A DNA stretch of 64,000 bases from Blastocystis sp. Blastoise (lineage: Eukaryota > Sar > Bigyra > Opalinata > Blastocystidae), in contig JBBPEB010000004.1 of the NCBI GenBank assembly GCA_039096225.1, forward strand, positions 357,001 through 421,000. Direction: 5' to 3'. Both the position numbers and the translations under genes were made by a program. This document shows, one piece after another, positions 16,505-37,497 of the stretch (the first letter of the stretch is position 1; each line of letters starts with the position of its first letter). A model generated the notes under the pieces. The model was not told the DNA's origin and searched no databases. It saw only the letters and a program-made list of their open reading frames with translations.

Positions 16505-17236
16505 ATGGGTATTTAAGTATATGTATAGGATTATATTAACTATGATCTAGGTGCTTTTGATAAAATTCGTAAAAGAAAGAGAAATCCAAATGCAGGTGTC
16601 GTTACTAACAACGATTCCTCTGATGAGGACAGTAATGTTGTACTCCCTGAACCAAAAAAAGTTAAAGTATGCTAATTATTTTTTATTTTGATTTGCTTGA
16701 ATTTTATGTTTTTCATCAAAATATAGAAAGAAGTTGTATCTGAAACAAAGACGATTAAAGTAAACGAAGATCTGTATGTGGGATAATTTTTATTTATTGA
16801 ATGAAATCATGTTAATACTAATTTTTAATTATATATATTTTTTACATGTTTTATTTTTTTATATGTTTTATTTTTATAGTGCTGTCAAGTCAAATTTAAA
16901 TTCAGAACCTACTCGAAATGCAGGAGATATCACAGCGATTAAGGATGATAATACTGCTTTAGATAGGTATATCTTTTTCTATTTATTAATAAAATTGAGT
17001 TGTATATATATATTTATAGAGATGCTCGTGCATTAGCAGAAAAAGCTCTTCAAATGAATCAAGAAGAAAATAAAGATGTATTTATTAGTATTATATTTGT
17101 GTTTATTATAGTATTTTATATTATATATATATAGGGTAAAGAAGTCTATAGAGGTAGTAATAATTATCATCAATATATACCTAAAACAATGGATCAAATT
17201 CGTGCTAATAAATTCACAGGAACACAAGTATTTATA

Positions 17237-17275
<39 letters not shown>

Positions 17276-17914
17276 GGGTCCTATAAGAGCTCCTGCACAT
17301 ATTAATATCTCAAATCGTTTTGATTATGAACCATGTATATATATATATATATATAATATTATTATTATTATTATTATTATTATAATAAAATAATTTATAA
17401 TATTATGATATTCTATATAGGTATCTGTAAGGATTATAAAGAGACTGGTTATTGTTCATTTGGAGACAGTTGCATCTTTTTACATGATCGATCAGATTAT
17501 AAATCAGGGTGGGAAATTGAGAGAGATTATCAGGAAGAAGAACGTAAGAAACGAGAGGCGCTTGAAAAAGGAGAAGAATATAACCCCTCGGATGATGATA
17601 ATAAATATATTATTGAATCCTCTTCTGATGATGATGAAGATGGAGATAATTTACCATTTGCTTGTTATATGTGTAAAAAAGAATTTGTGAAACCAGTTGT
17701 TACCAATTGTCATCATTATTTCTGTCAGAAATGTGCCTTAGATTATTATAAGAAATCCACAAAATGTGCATGTTGCGGTGCTCAAACGAGTGGTTGTTTT
17801 AATAAAGCAAAAAATATAGAAGCAAAATTAAAAGAGAAACATGAACGACAATTATCAAAGAATAATAATAATAATAGTGAAAGTGACAGTGATGATCATG
17901 AAACTAGTGAATAA
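16505..17914 (+). CDS. CWC24: Spliceosome-associated zinc-finger protein CWC24/RNF113
   Basis: Eight or so exons. A four-base first exon (ATGG at 16505-16508) joins exon 2 at 16551 to give MGAFDKIRKRKRNPNAG. Middle exons carry GKEVYRGSNNYHQYIPKT and GPIRAPAHINISNRFDYEP, the conserved block just before the CCCH zinc finger. The last exon has the CCCH finger (CKDYKETGYCSFGDSCIFLH) and a C3HC4 RING (CYMCKKEFVKPVVTNCHHYF, then CQKC and CACCG). This order, conserved block, CCCH then RING, defines RNF113/Cwc24, which binds the 5' splice site region of the activated spliceosome and is a ubiquitin ligase in animals. The tail is Asn-, Ser- and Asp-rich. The four-base first exon is the least certain part. 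Confidence 0.9.
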
Positions 17915-18757
17915 AACCAAATATATATATATATATTTTTATTATGTTAATATATCAAGTAATTGTTTTTTTTTTTTGGATAGTTTTCTATTTGCTTATT
18001 ATTATTTGTTTTTAATTTGAAACATTTATTTATATATACTATAAAAACAAAACACATTGAATAAGTAACATTATAAAAGAAAATATTCTATGTTATCGAT
18101 ATATAAAATGGAATAAGACTAATAAATATTTTAAAAATATGTTGCATACACAAGGAGAGAAAGAACATAAATAAGTGGACAAAAAAATTTTACAATATAT
18201 ACATATATTCAATAAGAAATGTTTAATAAAAATTCAAATTCTAGATAAATATTTATGGACAATTATTTATAAATGTAGATAAATAATATTACACAGAATC
18301 GAATAAAAGAGAATTCCCCAAAATATTATTGATAAAAATAATTATATTACTCTTTAAATAAGCAATATATACATATTGATTATTTATAATAAAAACAATA
18401 TATTGTCATATAATTTAAAAAAAAACAATATATTCATGATATATAATCAAATAAAAATTTTAAAAAATTGTTATAACAAATAAAAAAAAACAAGAAATAA
18501 GAAAAAAGCATAAATCTAATTGAGAAAAAAGACAAGATTACAAATCATTTGAAAAGAAAATGAAAAAGAAAATGAAAAAAAACATGTACATAAAAAAACT
18601 CCATGATAAAATAAGAAAATTATAAATAAATAAAAAAAAAAGAATAGAAAACATAAATAAAATAAAAGATTATATAAATATATATATATATATACATAAG
18701 AATAATGAGAATAAAAAATATAATGATATGAAAGCAAAGAGAAGAAATAATATAAAT

Positions 18758-18798
<41 letters not shown>

Positions 18799-19102
18799 TG
18801 AAGAAATAAATATATATAATAAAAATATTATGAATATATAATGAAAATATAAAAGGAAGATAGGGAGAACTACATATGTAGTATACATATAATAAATATA
18901 TATAAAGGATGAAAATGAAACATTATTAATATATTTTTAGGGTATATTAAATAAATGAAAAGGATATATTATAATAAAGGAATTCTGAATTGTTAAATAA
19001 AAATATATATATTATTATTAATATATATTAAAAAATTAAATATTATATAGTAAATAAAAACAAAGCAATATAATAATGAATATAAAAATATATGAATACC
19101 AA
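17915..19102. other. Intergenic, very AT-rich
   Basis: About 1.2 kb between two converging genes. It holds A-rich tracts and an (AT)n run near 18761-18795. The open frames here are low-complexity and unconvincing. No RNA gene or transposon end was seen. Confidence 0.5.
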
Positions 19103-20758
19103 TTAATAGAATTTTCTTAATAATTGAATTCTATAATATTGAGATTGTCTGAAAAGAATGGTTTCTTCATATTTTTTTACTTCACGAAAACGGATTTTTG
19201 CCGATTCATATTCTAAAGAAATATTTATGGATAATAAATATATTAATAAAAACAAATATTATAAATATTATAAATATATATCAATATATATCAATATATA
19301 ATCAATATATATCAATATAATAAATATAATAAATAAATATATACGTTGTTTATTATCATAAGGTGATTTAATAAAAAGAATAATAATAATAGCTTGAATC
19401 AAATAAGAGAGAGGTAGAATTGCATAGACAACAAGCATAGCAATATATATAATTTTATATTTAGAGCATAGTTGAGAATTAGCATAAGTATAGCATGAAG
19501 AATAAAGAGTAGAATATAAATCTTTATGTTTCATATAAAATAATTTTTCTGAACAGATAAAGAGAACAAACAGAAGAATAGTGGTGTATATTTATTAAAG
19601 AAACTATAAAAATAAATTATATATATATATATATAAGCTCACATAATTATTTATAGAGTATTCTTATATGAATATAATATATATATAAATAATATATAAT
19701 ATGAATCTATAAGGATATTATAAAAGGAATCAATCGATGAATGTGAATCATTTGAACGAGTGTTATATACTCATATATAGTAAATAAAAAGAATAAAAAG
19801 ATTCCCATAGAAGATAATGAAGTATAAAAGATTAAATAATGGATCTATAAAAATATTATTATCATTTTATTACATGTAAAATTAAACAAAGGATAATATA
19901 AGTATATATAGAATAATAATTAATAAAAATATTTACAAGGACAAAAATAAGACATAACTGATAAAAGTCAATGATTTTATTCATATATCGATAAGTTTTA
20001 TATTCACTGAATTGATTTGGACCAAGTTTACTCAATAATAACTATTATAGTATAGTATAGAATATATATATATATAAATTATTAAGTATTAAATATTAAA
20101 CTATATATACGTCATTAACTTTCCTATATATATATATATATTAATAATAAAAAAATATTAAATATAGATCATTCAATTAATAATAAATAAAATATTAATA
20201 ATAAATAAAATAATAAATAATAATAAAAAAATAAGCAAATATATATACATATGTATATTATTTTCATCGATAGTAATATAATTACCCATCTTAATAGATC
20301 CATCATCATTATATTCTAAATCTATTTCATTTCTATTTAAACTATCATTCACTATTAATGAATCCATTGCCTCTATATCATCATCACTATATATTTATTT
20401 AGAAATATTCTATAATACTCATAATATTATTAAAAAACGTACATATTTCTTAAATGTATATCTCTTGGACCTCTATATAACATATAATATTATAATTTCT
20501 ATATTTTAAATATGATTATATTTCAATATACTCAAAGGAACGCTTTGCTTGAGTACCCAATGTGTCATTCAACGAGTCTGTAGATCCACTAAATATATTG
20601 TTCATATATAAATATTTACTCTTATACTTAATAGTCATAAATAAGTAAAGAATTACAATGTATAGACAAGATGAAAAGAAAAACATAAATAAATACAGCT
20701 GAGTGATGACTAAAGAAGGCTTAAAAGGTGTTTTTTCATTGATATTAATTGTAGACAT
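19103..20758 (-). CDS. Multipass membrane protein, unknown family
   Basis: Minus-strand gene of about seven exons. From ATG 20758 the first exon gives a short polar start (MSTININEKTPFKPSL), then a membrane segment (TQLYLFMFFFSSCLYIVILY). Soluble exons follow with NNIFSGSTDSLNDTLG and MDSLIVNDSLNRNEIDLEYN. Then come LGPNQFSEYKTYRYMNKIID with a hydrophobic continuation, a second hydrophobic exon near 19850, and KIIYIAMLVVYAILPLSYLI near 19440. The last exon ends SQYYRIQLLRKFY at TAA 19105-19103. At least four hydrophobic segments are visible. I do not recognise the family. An upstream in-frame ATG at 20812 would add hydrophobic residues and is less likely. Exon borders were only partly checked. 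Confidence 0.55.
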
Positions 20759-21704
20759 CAGAAAATAGTTTAATAAAAAAAGCAATAACCGTAAAACAAT
20801 AATGATTGGCAAATAAAGATTCCTTATAGCCTATATAAATAGTATATTTAGATGCAAAATATGAAATTCAGATAAGTTCAATAAATACTTTATTTATGAA
20901 GACAAGAAACAACCTAGTCTTATAAAAAATAAAAAAATCCATGAAAAGAAGAGTCGTATCATGAAAATTTGTAAATGCTAAAGCGAAATTATACATATTC
21001 TAATGGAAATACAAAACATATGTTTTTATGTGTGTTTTTAATGTATTATTTATGAGTTTCTACAAATGAACTCAAGTAATAGATTCTTCATATGAAAGAG
21101 AACTTTATGAGTAATATCTAATTTATGGTAACAATGAAAATTTAAAGATTTATTATTTATTGTTGATATATTGTTTTATTTCAGTACAATAAAGAACATA
21201 TAATACACTAAAATTATGAATATTTAATAAAATAGAGATATCATTCAAAACTGATTGTTATAAACATTTACAATTCATATTATTTAGAAAGATATATATG
21301 TTATTAGAACAAAAAGATTCGATGAAACAATAAAAGGGGTCTATGAACAGTTTAATAAAGAAAAAATACTTTACAAATACTTTCTCTTTATATATTCTAA
21401 TATCACAGTTATTGCGTCTATCATAATTCTAGCAAGTCAATCCCACTCCTTTATATTACATTCACATAAATTAGAATAAAACACATTAGTGTGATTCACT
21501 ATCATTTTTTCTTCTATTGTGATTACATCCATAATATAATTAACTCACAACAAGTCTTTATTATATTATCAAACTATTACAAATACAAAATCCAATTTTT
21601 CAAAATATCACAAACAAAATAAAAAACTTCGTTTCATTTTTCTCTTCATTTTTTTGTTTGAATAGTAAAAATGCTTCAATTAATTTATGTAATTAGTTCT
21701 TAAT
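20759..21704. other. Divergent intergenic region
   Basis: About 950 bases between the divergent starts of two membrane-protein genes. Less repetitive than other intergenic stretches, but no ORF with coding character, no tRNA and no clear motif was found. Confidence 0.5.
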
Positions 21705-23223
21705 ATGAACGCTAATGATTGGGTTAATATTGCATCATTCGTTATATGTTTTATTATATTTGTGATCATGGATGTGATGATCATGAAATACTTTCAATCA
21801 ACTTATGAAGAAGGGAAAATATCTATTGGATATAAAGTCATTGTTGTATGATATAAATTAATAATATTAAACTCATTTTTATTAGTTATTTGGTATGATT
21901 ATTATTGAATTACTTGTTTTTCTTCTTCCATTTGATGCAGAGAATGGTGAAGGTGAAGTTGGATGCAATGTATATTTTTATATTAATCATAGAAATCATT
22001 GAATATATTCATTTAATCTATACTAGATCTTTAATATTAAATGTGGTGGTTTCCATTTATCAACTGTTTGGTTTATCATTTATTGCTTATCTTTTCTTAT
22101 GGTCACTATTGTTCTTCCATTCACTATATTCTATTACGAAAGTAATGACAGTATGGGATATCTTTAATAAATATTATTGTTTTTCATTATATATAATACT
22201 TATACTTTTTCTTATTTATTTATTCATATATATATTCCTTAAACCTTTATACAATGACATTATATGTAAAACGATTATTTTCTTCTTTTATATTTACTAT
22301 AATTTCTGTTGGTATTTGGGGAGTAATAATTGCTATTATATGGGTATTTTTAAAAGAAGGATCTATTTCTGTTTCTGAATATCAAAATTTAATTATTGAA
22401 AATTCTATACAAGGTAATTCTATTAGTACTCTTAGTGGTCTGTTTATATTGATATTTATTATAATGTTTATATATATATTTGTTTTATAAGTAACTGAAT
22501 TGTTAATATAGATAAAAGAGTTGTTTAACATTTTTTGTTGATTATTATTATTATTATATATATATAGATACTGTGTCTGCATCACTTGATTATTCATGTG
22601 ATGGTTCAACCTCATGTATTCATTCACAAGGTTATATACACTATGATGTATATATACATATATATAAAATAATAACTAATAAAAATATTAAAAAAAAGAA
22701 TTGTTAACTATTTTTTCCATATATATATATAGAGTTCTGTTTATTTGATCTCATTAGGAGTATTTACTATAGTAGGATGGATATTATTGGTTATATATGG
22801 AGGAATTGGAATAGTATTACTGCCTTGCATGTGTGTTAAGTATATATACTATATTAGTTTTATATGTATATATATATTATGATTATGAAATAAGATATTA
22901 TTGTCACAAATAATTCTGATAATATATATATATATATAGTCAGTATATACATCGTCCAAGAGCTATATCAATAGATGAATATAAAAAGAAGAATCAAGAA
23001 TATTCATTAAGAATAAATGAGATGAAAACTATTTGTTTATTTATGAAAGATATTTGTATGTATATAACATATATATATATAGAATTAATAAGAAACCCAT
23101 GTATATATAGTAGTTGTTCTACCTAAATCAAATATAACAAATAAAGTGAAATATAAAATAAAATCACAGTTAAATCAATTAAAAAAAAGATATCAATATA
23201 TTTGTGTATATAAACTGTTGTTC

Positions 23224-23301
<78 letters not shown>

Positions 23302-24920
23302 TAAAAACATAAAGTATATAATAGAATATTCCTTATATTCTATATATAGATATGATTTAGAAAAGAAGGTTACTACTCTACAAGAGAGTTATATATATAA
23401 GCAATCTATTAATGTTATGAAACCTATTCTCTATTTAATCGCGGGAATTGTATCGTATATATAATGTTTATATATGAATACTTTTATGTGTTATTTCTTA
23501 TTAGAATTTTCTTTTTATATAATATATTTATTTATATAATAATATATATAATCTATAGGATATGTCTTTCTTTGCTTCTCTATATACATATGGGTCTTTA
23601 TACAATTCCATTATATTTTAATAAAACACCTCTATCTCTCTTCTTAAACTCACTTTTCATCTTCTTCTCTGACTATGTACCTTTTCTAGCTACATTCTCT
23701 GTATCTTTATATATATAATATATTATTATATTATTATATTATTATATTATATTATTATTATTATTATATTATATTATTAATATATACTTATTATATACTT
23801 ATTTATCATTATATAATATCATATAAAGAATTACGTAATATATATAGGTGTGTATCTTAATAGGATATTTATTATTATGCACTATTACTGGCATTTTCCA
23901 ATTTGGACTCAAATTTACATTTGTTAGTGTATCTACTATAAATATATATTATTTTTTATCTATATATAATTATTATTATATGTATATTCTTTTTTATCTA
24001 TATATAATTATTATTATATGTATATTCTTTTTTATCTATATATAATGATTAATATATATAAAGATCCATGAAATGAGAAAAGGAGATACATTAATGAATT
24101 CATTTCTATTTAATGAAATGTATATACTATATACTATATACTATATACTATATACTATATACTATATATATTGAATCCATAATAAATATATATATTTTCA
24201 CAATTATGATGTATAATGAATATATTATGAAATAATATAACTATATAGATTAATCTTATTAGTGTCTCCAGCAATTATTCATTTTTCAATAATTAATTAT
24301 CAAGTTTATTTCCATAATTCATCAATAATAACATTATTTTCTACTTTATCTTCCTTAAATATATTAGGATATATATTTAAATATAGTTATTGTATTTGGG
24401 GAATGATTATTGTCACTATTCTTACAATTATCTCTATAGTATATATAAATAGTATCTTACACTTATAATACAATATTACTATTATATATAATATAATCTA
24501 ATAAATATTATATATATAATATAATTTAATAAATAAAAATTAATATAATATAATATAATCTATATATATATAAAATTTAGTAAATATAAAAAAATATAAT
24601 ATATATATACATATATAATCTAATCAATATACATATAGTCATTATCACCATTAATAAAGATGATAAAACGTATAAGGAATCAACAAAAAGAAGTAGAAAG
24701 AGAAAGAATGAGAGTAATTAATGAACGATTGAGTTGGTTTGCTCGTTGGAAAAAGAAGAGAAATAGTCAGAAACAACCTAAATTAAGTGAATATATGAAG
24801 ATCAAAGAGAATTATCGAAAATGTTTGGCTTATACACGATCTCAAGGAGTTATTCCTGAATCAAAACGTATTTATAAACAAGTTCCAGATGAAGAAGATA
24901 TTCTTGTTATCAATATATAA
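21705..24920 (+). CDS. LMBR1/LMBD1-type multipass membrane protein
   Basis: Starts MNANDWVNIASFVICFIIFV and joins LFGMIIIELLVFLLPFDAEN, then CGGFHLSTVWFIIYCLSFLM followed by IVLPFTIFYYESNDS. Later exons read SSVYLISLGVFTIVGWILLV, IYGGIGIVLLPC, and QYIHRPRAISIDEYKKKN. The pairs LLPFD, PFTIFYYE and YGGIGxxLLP, then an RPR loop, are hallmarks of LMBR1/LMBD1 proteins (lysosomal or plasma-membrane, about nine segments; LMBRD1 works in cobalamin export). The junction at 22158-22252 has no AG acceptor and appears to be an AT-AC intron. The last membrane exon (to TAA 24468) can instead splice from GTATAT at 24439 to 24639, adding a basic tail (MIKRIRNQQKEVERERMRV) that ends at 24920. That tail has no start context of its own, so I include it, with less certainty. 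Several middle exons (23100-23900) are approximate. Confidence 0.75.
22158..22252 (+). other. Apparent U12-type AT-AC intron
   Basis: The 95-base interval starts ATATCTTTAA and ends TTTATAC. It contains TTCCTTAAAC near 22235-22244, about ten bases before the end. These are close to the minor-spliceosome signals (ATATCCTTT donor, TTCCTTRAC branch site, AC acceptor). No AG dinucleotide occurs anywhere in it, so a normal GT-AG intron is impossible here. Removing exactly these bases joins SNDSMG to MTLYVKRLFSS in frame and keeps the membrane protein continuous. Other introns of this gene are GT-AG. Confidence 0.7.
23229..23293. repeat. (AT)n tract in an intron
   Basis: About 32 TA units without interruption, in an intron of the LMBR1-type gene. 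Confidence 0.85.
24122..24168. repeat. Short ATACT-type tandem repeat
   Basis: About six copies of a seven-base unit TATACTA lie in an intron of the LMBR1-type gene. Confidence 0.75.
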
Positions 24921-25799
24921 TTCTATTGGTTTTACTCTTCTTGTTGTCAACAAGAAATATTTATATTTATTTAAATTTTACTATTCTATTTTTTTATTCA
25001 ATGTGCTTATTTAGATATATTATTTATTGTTATTTAGTTTTTTATATCTTGTTCAAGTATTGTTATTTGATATATTAAAAAACATGTTTTTAATTCAAAG
25101 GAAAAAAATAAATTTTATATATATGAATCATTAATTATATATAGAAAAAAATCTATTGTAAAAGCCATATATATTTCAAAATAAATCTGTAAAGAAATAC
25201 TTATAGCTTCTGTAAATTCATATGAAACTATTTTAAAGTGTTGTTAACAAGAATATGAAATGCTAATTAAGAATATATGTTCACCATATACGTTAACTAA
25301 TAAATAATTTCAGAATAAAGGCCAGAACTATGCTCTTAATACCTTAAAACTTCTATAGTTCAATTATTAGAAACAGAAAGGTAGAAATTGAGACATCAAA
25401 GATATTTTTTATTTCCTTTTTGAGATCTACATATGAATCTATTTTACTACTATACCAATCCTTTCAACAAAACATAAAGTTTCATATAAAAAGAATAATA
25501 AATCACCTTATTGAATAAAAAACAATGATTCCTAGGTCTTCTTTCTTTTCTGTTGTATACCAGAATCATTAAACAATGAATAAACTATTATCAAAGATCT
25601 AACTAAATAATTAATAAAGATAATGTATAAAATAACATTTGACACAATATCAAAATAAAATTGGTGAAAAAAAGATAAAACCGCGGTTTGTCTCGCTTAC
25701 GACGCGATATAATCATATTCAGTAATGGTTCTCGAAAAATTCCCCTAAAAAAAGAAAGAAAATATTTTTTTATATATTTCTTCAATTCTATCAATCACC
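24921..25799. other. Intergenic upstream of TOM40
   Basis: About 880 bases. Not repetitive, but no coding exon or RNA gene was recognised. A minus-strand open frame at 25603-25794 is short and hydrophobic and lacks support. Confidence 0.45.
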
Positions 25800-26433
25800 A
25801 TGGAAGCTATGGATACTATGAATGTAAGAAAAGATATATCATATATGTTAATTATTGAAAACTGTATAGATTCCTGATCTTGCTACTCTTGCAATGGATA
25901 AACAAAGACCTGCTCAAAATAAATTAAAGAATCCTGGTCAATATGATTTCTTAAATAATGCTATTGCTGGATTAACTAATATGGAGTTAGATGGTATCAG
26001 CGTTGAATTGACCAAAAGTCCTAGTTCAAATTTCACACTTCAAGCAAGTTATTTTTATATTTTACAAGATCAATGGATTGATCGTTCTTGTTTTTATAAG
26101 TAAAATAAAGTAAGTTTTTACTATTCATTTATGTATCTAGTTATTTATATGGTCAAAGTATGTTTCCTGTTGAAATGGGAAGTTCTATGGGTAGAGTCAT
26201 GGCTGTTTGTCAAAAGAATATTTGGAAAGATATGCCTTTAACTATCAATTGCTTTGTTGATACGATGCACAAAGTAACTGCTAGTGGTACTCTTTCTATT
26301 AATAAGAAATGGGATGCTAAAGCTGATGTTATGATTGATCAAGAATATAATAGTCGTCTCTCTGCTGAAGCCAATTATAAAGGATCCGTATGTTATTATT
26401 ATCATTATGCTTATATTTATAATTCTTATTCTC

Positions 26434-26471
<38 letters not shown>

Positions 26472-26883
26472 GAATTATACTGTTACTAGTAATATTTCTA
26501 ATGAGGGCATTCTTGGAACAAAAGCACTTGTACAATGTACAGATAATCTTATTCTTGGAGGTATATATATATATATTTATATTTATGTTTATGTTTATAT
26601 TTATGTTTATTCTTATAATTATATGTTTATATTTATATTATTATCTATATATATATATGTTTCTATATATATATTATTCTATAGGTGGTATGAATTGGGT
26701 ATTTGGTTATAATACTTATTTTGTTGATTGGATTGCTCAATATAAATATAAACGTCTTACTATGGGTGTTAAATATAATATGATGGAAGGCTTTAGTTCT
26801 CATTATATGATGGATCTATCGAATAGTTGTGCCGTTGGCGGTCAATATACACTCAATCTCCAAGATGGTAGTGCTTCTGTATA

Positions 26884-26918
<35 letters not shown>

Positions 26919-27271
26919 TTAATATTATTATATTTATTGTATTATATTAATAATAATAATGCAAATATATACTATATAATATGTATAGGCTGCTGCTGTA
27001 TATTCTTATATGTTTAATGGTGGTAGAGATCTCTTCAAGGCCATTCTCAATACTGAAGGAGTTGTCTATACTGCTATTGTATATATATAATAATAATAAT
27101 AATAAAAATAATAATAATTATAATAATTATAATAATTATAATAATAATACTATATATATATAGCAACGTACAATCTCACCTTCTATGCAAACTACCCTCA
27201 ATGCGTCAGCTAATCTTCTTAACAGTTCTGTTAAAGTAGGTTTATCTGCACGTATGGGCTTTGCTAATTAA
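25800..27271 (+). CDS. TOM40: Mitochondrial import channel TOM40
   Basis: About seven exons encode a beta-barrel of the porin/TOM40 family. The start is MEAMDTMN, then an intron, then IPDLATLAMDKQRPAQNKLK and NPGQYDFLNNAIAGLTNMEL, the usual N-terminal helix region before the barrel. Barrel exons carry FPVEMGSSMGRVMAVCQKN, INKKWDAKADVMIDQEYNSR, GGMNWVFGYNTYFVDWIAQY and MMDLSNSCAVGGQYTLNLQD. The final exon ends NSSVKVGLSARMGFAN, with alternating polar/hydrophobic residues and a last strand like the beta signal. TOM40 forms the general import pore of the outer membrane of mitochondria or related organelles. The second junction works only with donor GTAAAATAAAG (about 26101), giving an unusual FYNYLYGQS join. 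The gene is otherwise intact. Confidence 0.9.
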
Positions 27272-27679
27272 GTTATATATATATAAGCATATATTGCTAT
27301 TTGAAACTATAGCAATGATATATTTTTGATTATCTACATTATTTAATTATCTATATTAATATATTTTTCTCTCTTTATAATTACTATTGAATTCTTATAC
27401 ATATCTGCCTTTTTCTATATTTATGGGGGAATATTTTTTATCGTAGACTTTTTTTCTTCTTTATTAATTCTATATTCTAGTATCTTGTTTTGCTATTATG
27501 TATATTTTAGCAAGTTATGCACAAAACCTATTTTTGTAAAAATAAAAAAGAAAAAAATTAATTATAAGAAAATAAAGTAAAAAAATATAAAAAAAATATC
27601 ATTATATTTATTTTTTAATTATTTCTTATATAAATCGTATTTAAAAGAAGTCAAATAGAAATACAAGTTTTTTATTATC
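27272..27679. other. Intergenic between TOM40 and nibrin
   Basis: About 400 AT-rich bases with T-rich and A-rich runs near 27540-27600. Nothing else recognised. Confidence 0.5.
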
Positions 27680-31807
<4,128 letters not shown>

Positions 31808-32673
31808 AATACTATTATAAATATATTAATTAATCATTATTTTTCACTTTTTTTCAATAATCATTTGTTTTATTCATTATTTTTCATTGTAATTATTTAC
31901 ATTTCTACAAATATATTGTGTTCTTTAAAAAAATTGTTTTACATATAATAGAATAATATATATATAATTATTTCATAAATGATAATAGTCATTTTATGCA
32001 TTTAGAAATGAATATTACAGATTCTTTCCTTAGTAAAATAAAATATATATATATATATTTTTCATTTAATAATAGAGAGTTTTTCTTTCAACTTATTCAC
32101 TTAAAGAGACTAAAACAATTATCTATAAACTCCATAAATAAAAAAGAGGATGATAATCAACTTTCTTACTATCCAGAATAGACATAATGATAATCATTTC
32201 CAGCATACAACTATATTATTCAATATATAAATATTTTTTCAAAAGAAAGCACACCTAAATGACCTAAGAAGCAGTGATTGAATCTGATATAGATTGTTTT
32301 TCATTACAATATCCATTAAGTTCATTTATTTGCCTAATTATTTAATCTTCCTCAGAATATTTCAATTCTTAAAAATATTATGTACTAATTTAAAATATAG
32401 TATACTATTTAAGAACCTTAGAAAACATTGTTCAGTCATATACATCATAAAAAGCAATAAAAAACATATTTTATTTAAAAAAGAAACATATTGAAAACAC
32501 ACAACAGTCTGCTGTATTTTTCATTTTTCCCGTGATTTAAGAAGTGAAACACTTTTTCTGTCTTTATTATCATTCTTCGTTTGTTTGTTAATTCTATCAT
32601 TCTTATCTAGTTTTTAATTATAATTTTTATTTCAACATTTAGAGCACAAAGAATTGTTTGAAACTGAAACGAA
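31808..32673. other. Intergenic between nibrin and cullin
   Basis: About 870 bases. Open frames at 31996-32181 and 32294-32494 have no recognisable content and the latter is T- and A-rich. CACTTTTTCTG at about 32551, upstream of the cullin start, resembles the upstream motif seen elsewhere but differs at its first base. Confidence 0.45.
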
Positions 32674-36557
<3,884 letters not shown>

Positions 36558-37497
36558 ACAAATTTAAACTATTTATTTTTTAGATATATATAGGAAATAC
36601 TATATACTTTTTCTTTTCTTTTTTTTTAATTTTCTGTTCTCTGTTCTGTGAGTTGTAAATATACCTATTACAGTATTTTTAAACGAAATTTTTTTCATTC
36701 TTAGCTTTATTTTTTTTTATAACTCACGCTTCGATCTTAAATAGTTGTAATTGAATATAATTTTTATTAATAGAATCTTAAAAGTGATAATTGGGAGACT
36801 TTTAAAATATTGAACAGCATCATAATAATTCTTTCACATAAAATATATTTATAAAGTTATTTTCAAAAGAGTTCGATAATAATTGAAACTTATCTAGCAT
36901 AAACAAACATCATAAAGTCAATTACCGACAAATATGATGAGATTCATAGAGTTATTTTTGTTATAAAAAACCTAAAACAGTTTGAAACTTTCCTAACAAT
37001 TTACAAACCAATTAGGATATATATATAAACATCATTTCCACAAATTGGCTTGATTTTCTTGAATAATTTGTATCCTAGTATCTTTTAGCAATTCATGAAT
37101 TCTTAAATATTTAAGAATAACAATACAAGACATTTGAGTAAAATATTCTAAATTAATTTATATTTAAAAGAATGTTTCAATTCATTCATTCATCATTTTG
37201 AATAGTTCTGACACGATTATTTAAACTTATCAAGTCGTATTTGTTTATTTTTAACAATAAAATGAAATAAAAATTAAGAATAAAATATTTATGAAATAAT
37301 GAGAATTTGTGCTGATTTTCAATAGAATTCCACGGGAAAAGGAAAGTATTTCTTCATTTGTGGTGAAAGTTCGTCAAAGAAAGCAAATAGAGATTTACTT
37401 GTCTAATTAATCCATCATTTCGTTGATTCGGATAATTACTGAATAAATCAAAGAATAGTAATTATATTCACTTCTCTAAAATAAAAATCAATTCAAC
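36558..37497. other. Intergenic between cullin and MAK16
   Basis: About 940 bases, AT-rich but not microsatellite-like. No coding exon, RNA gene or repeat was recognised. Confidence 0.5.

Noticed and set aside
18516-18737. Minus-strand hydrophobic ORF
   Set aside because: Composition is Phe/Tyr/Leu from T-rich repeats, with no conserved residues or exon structure.
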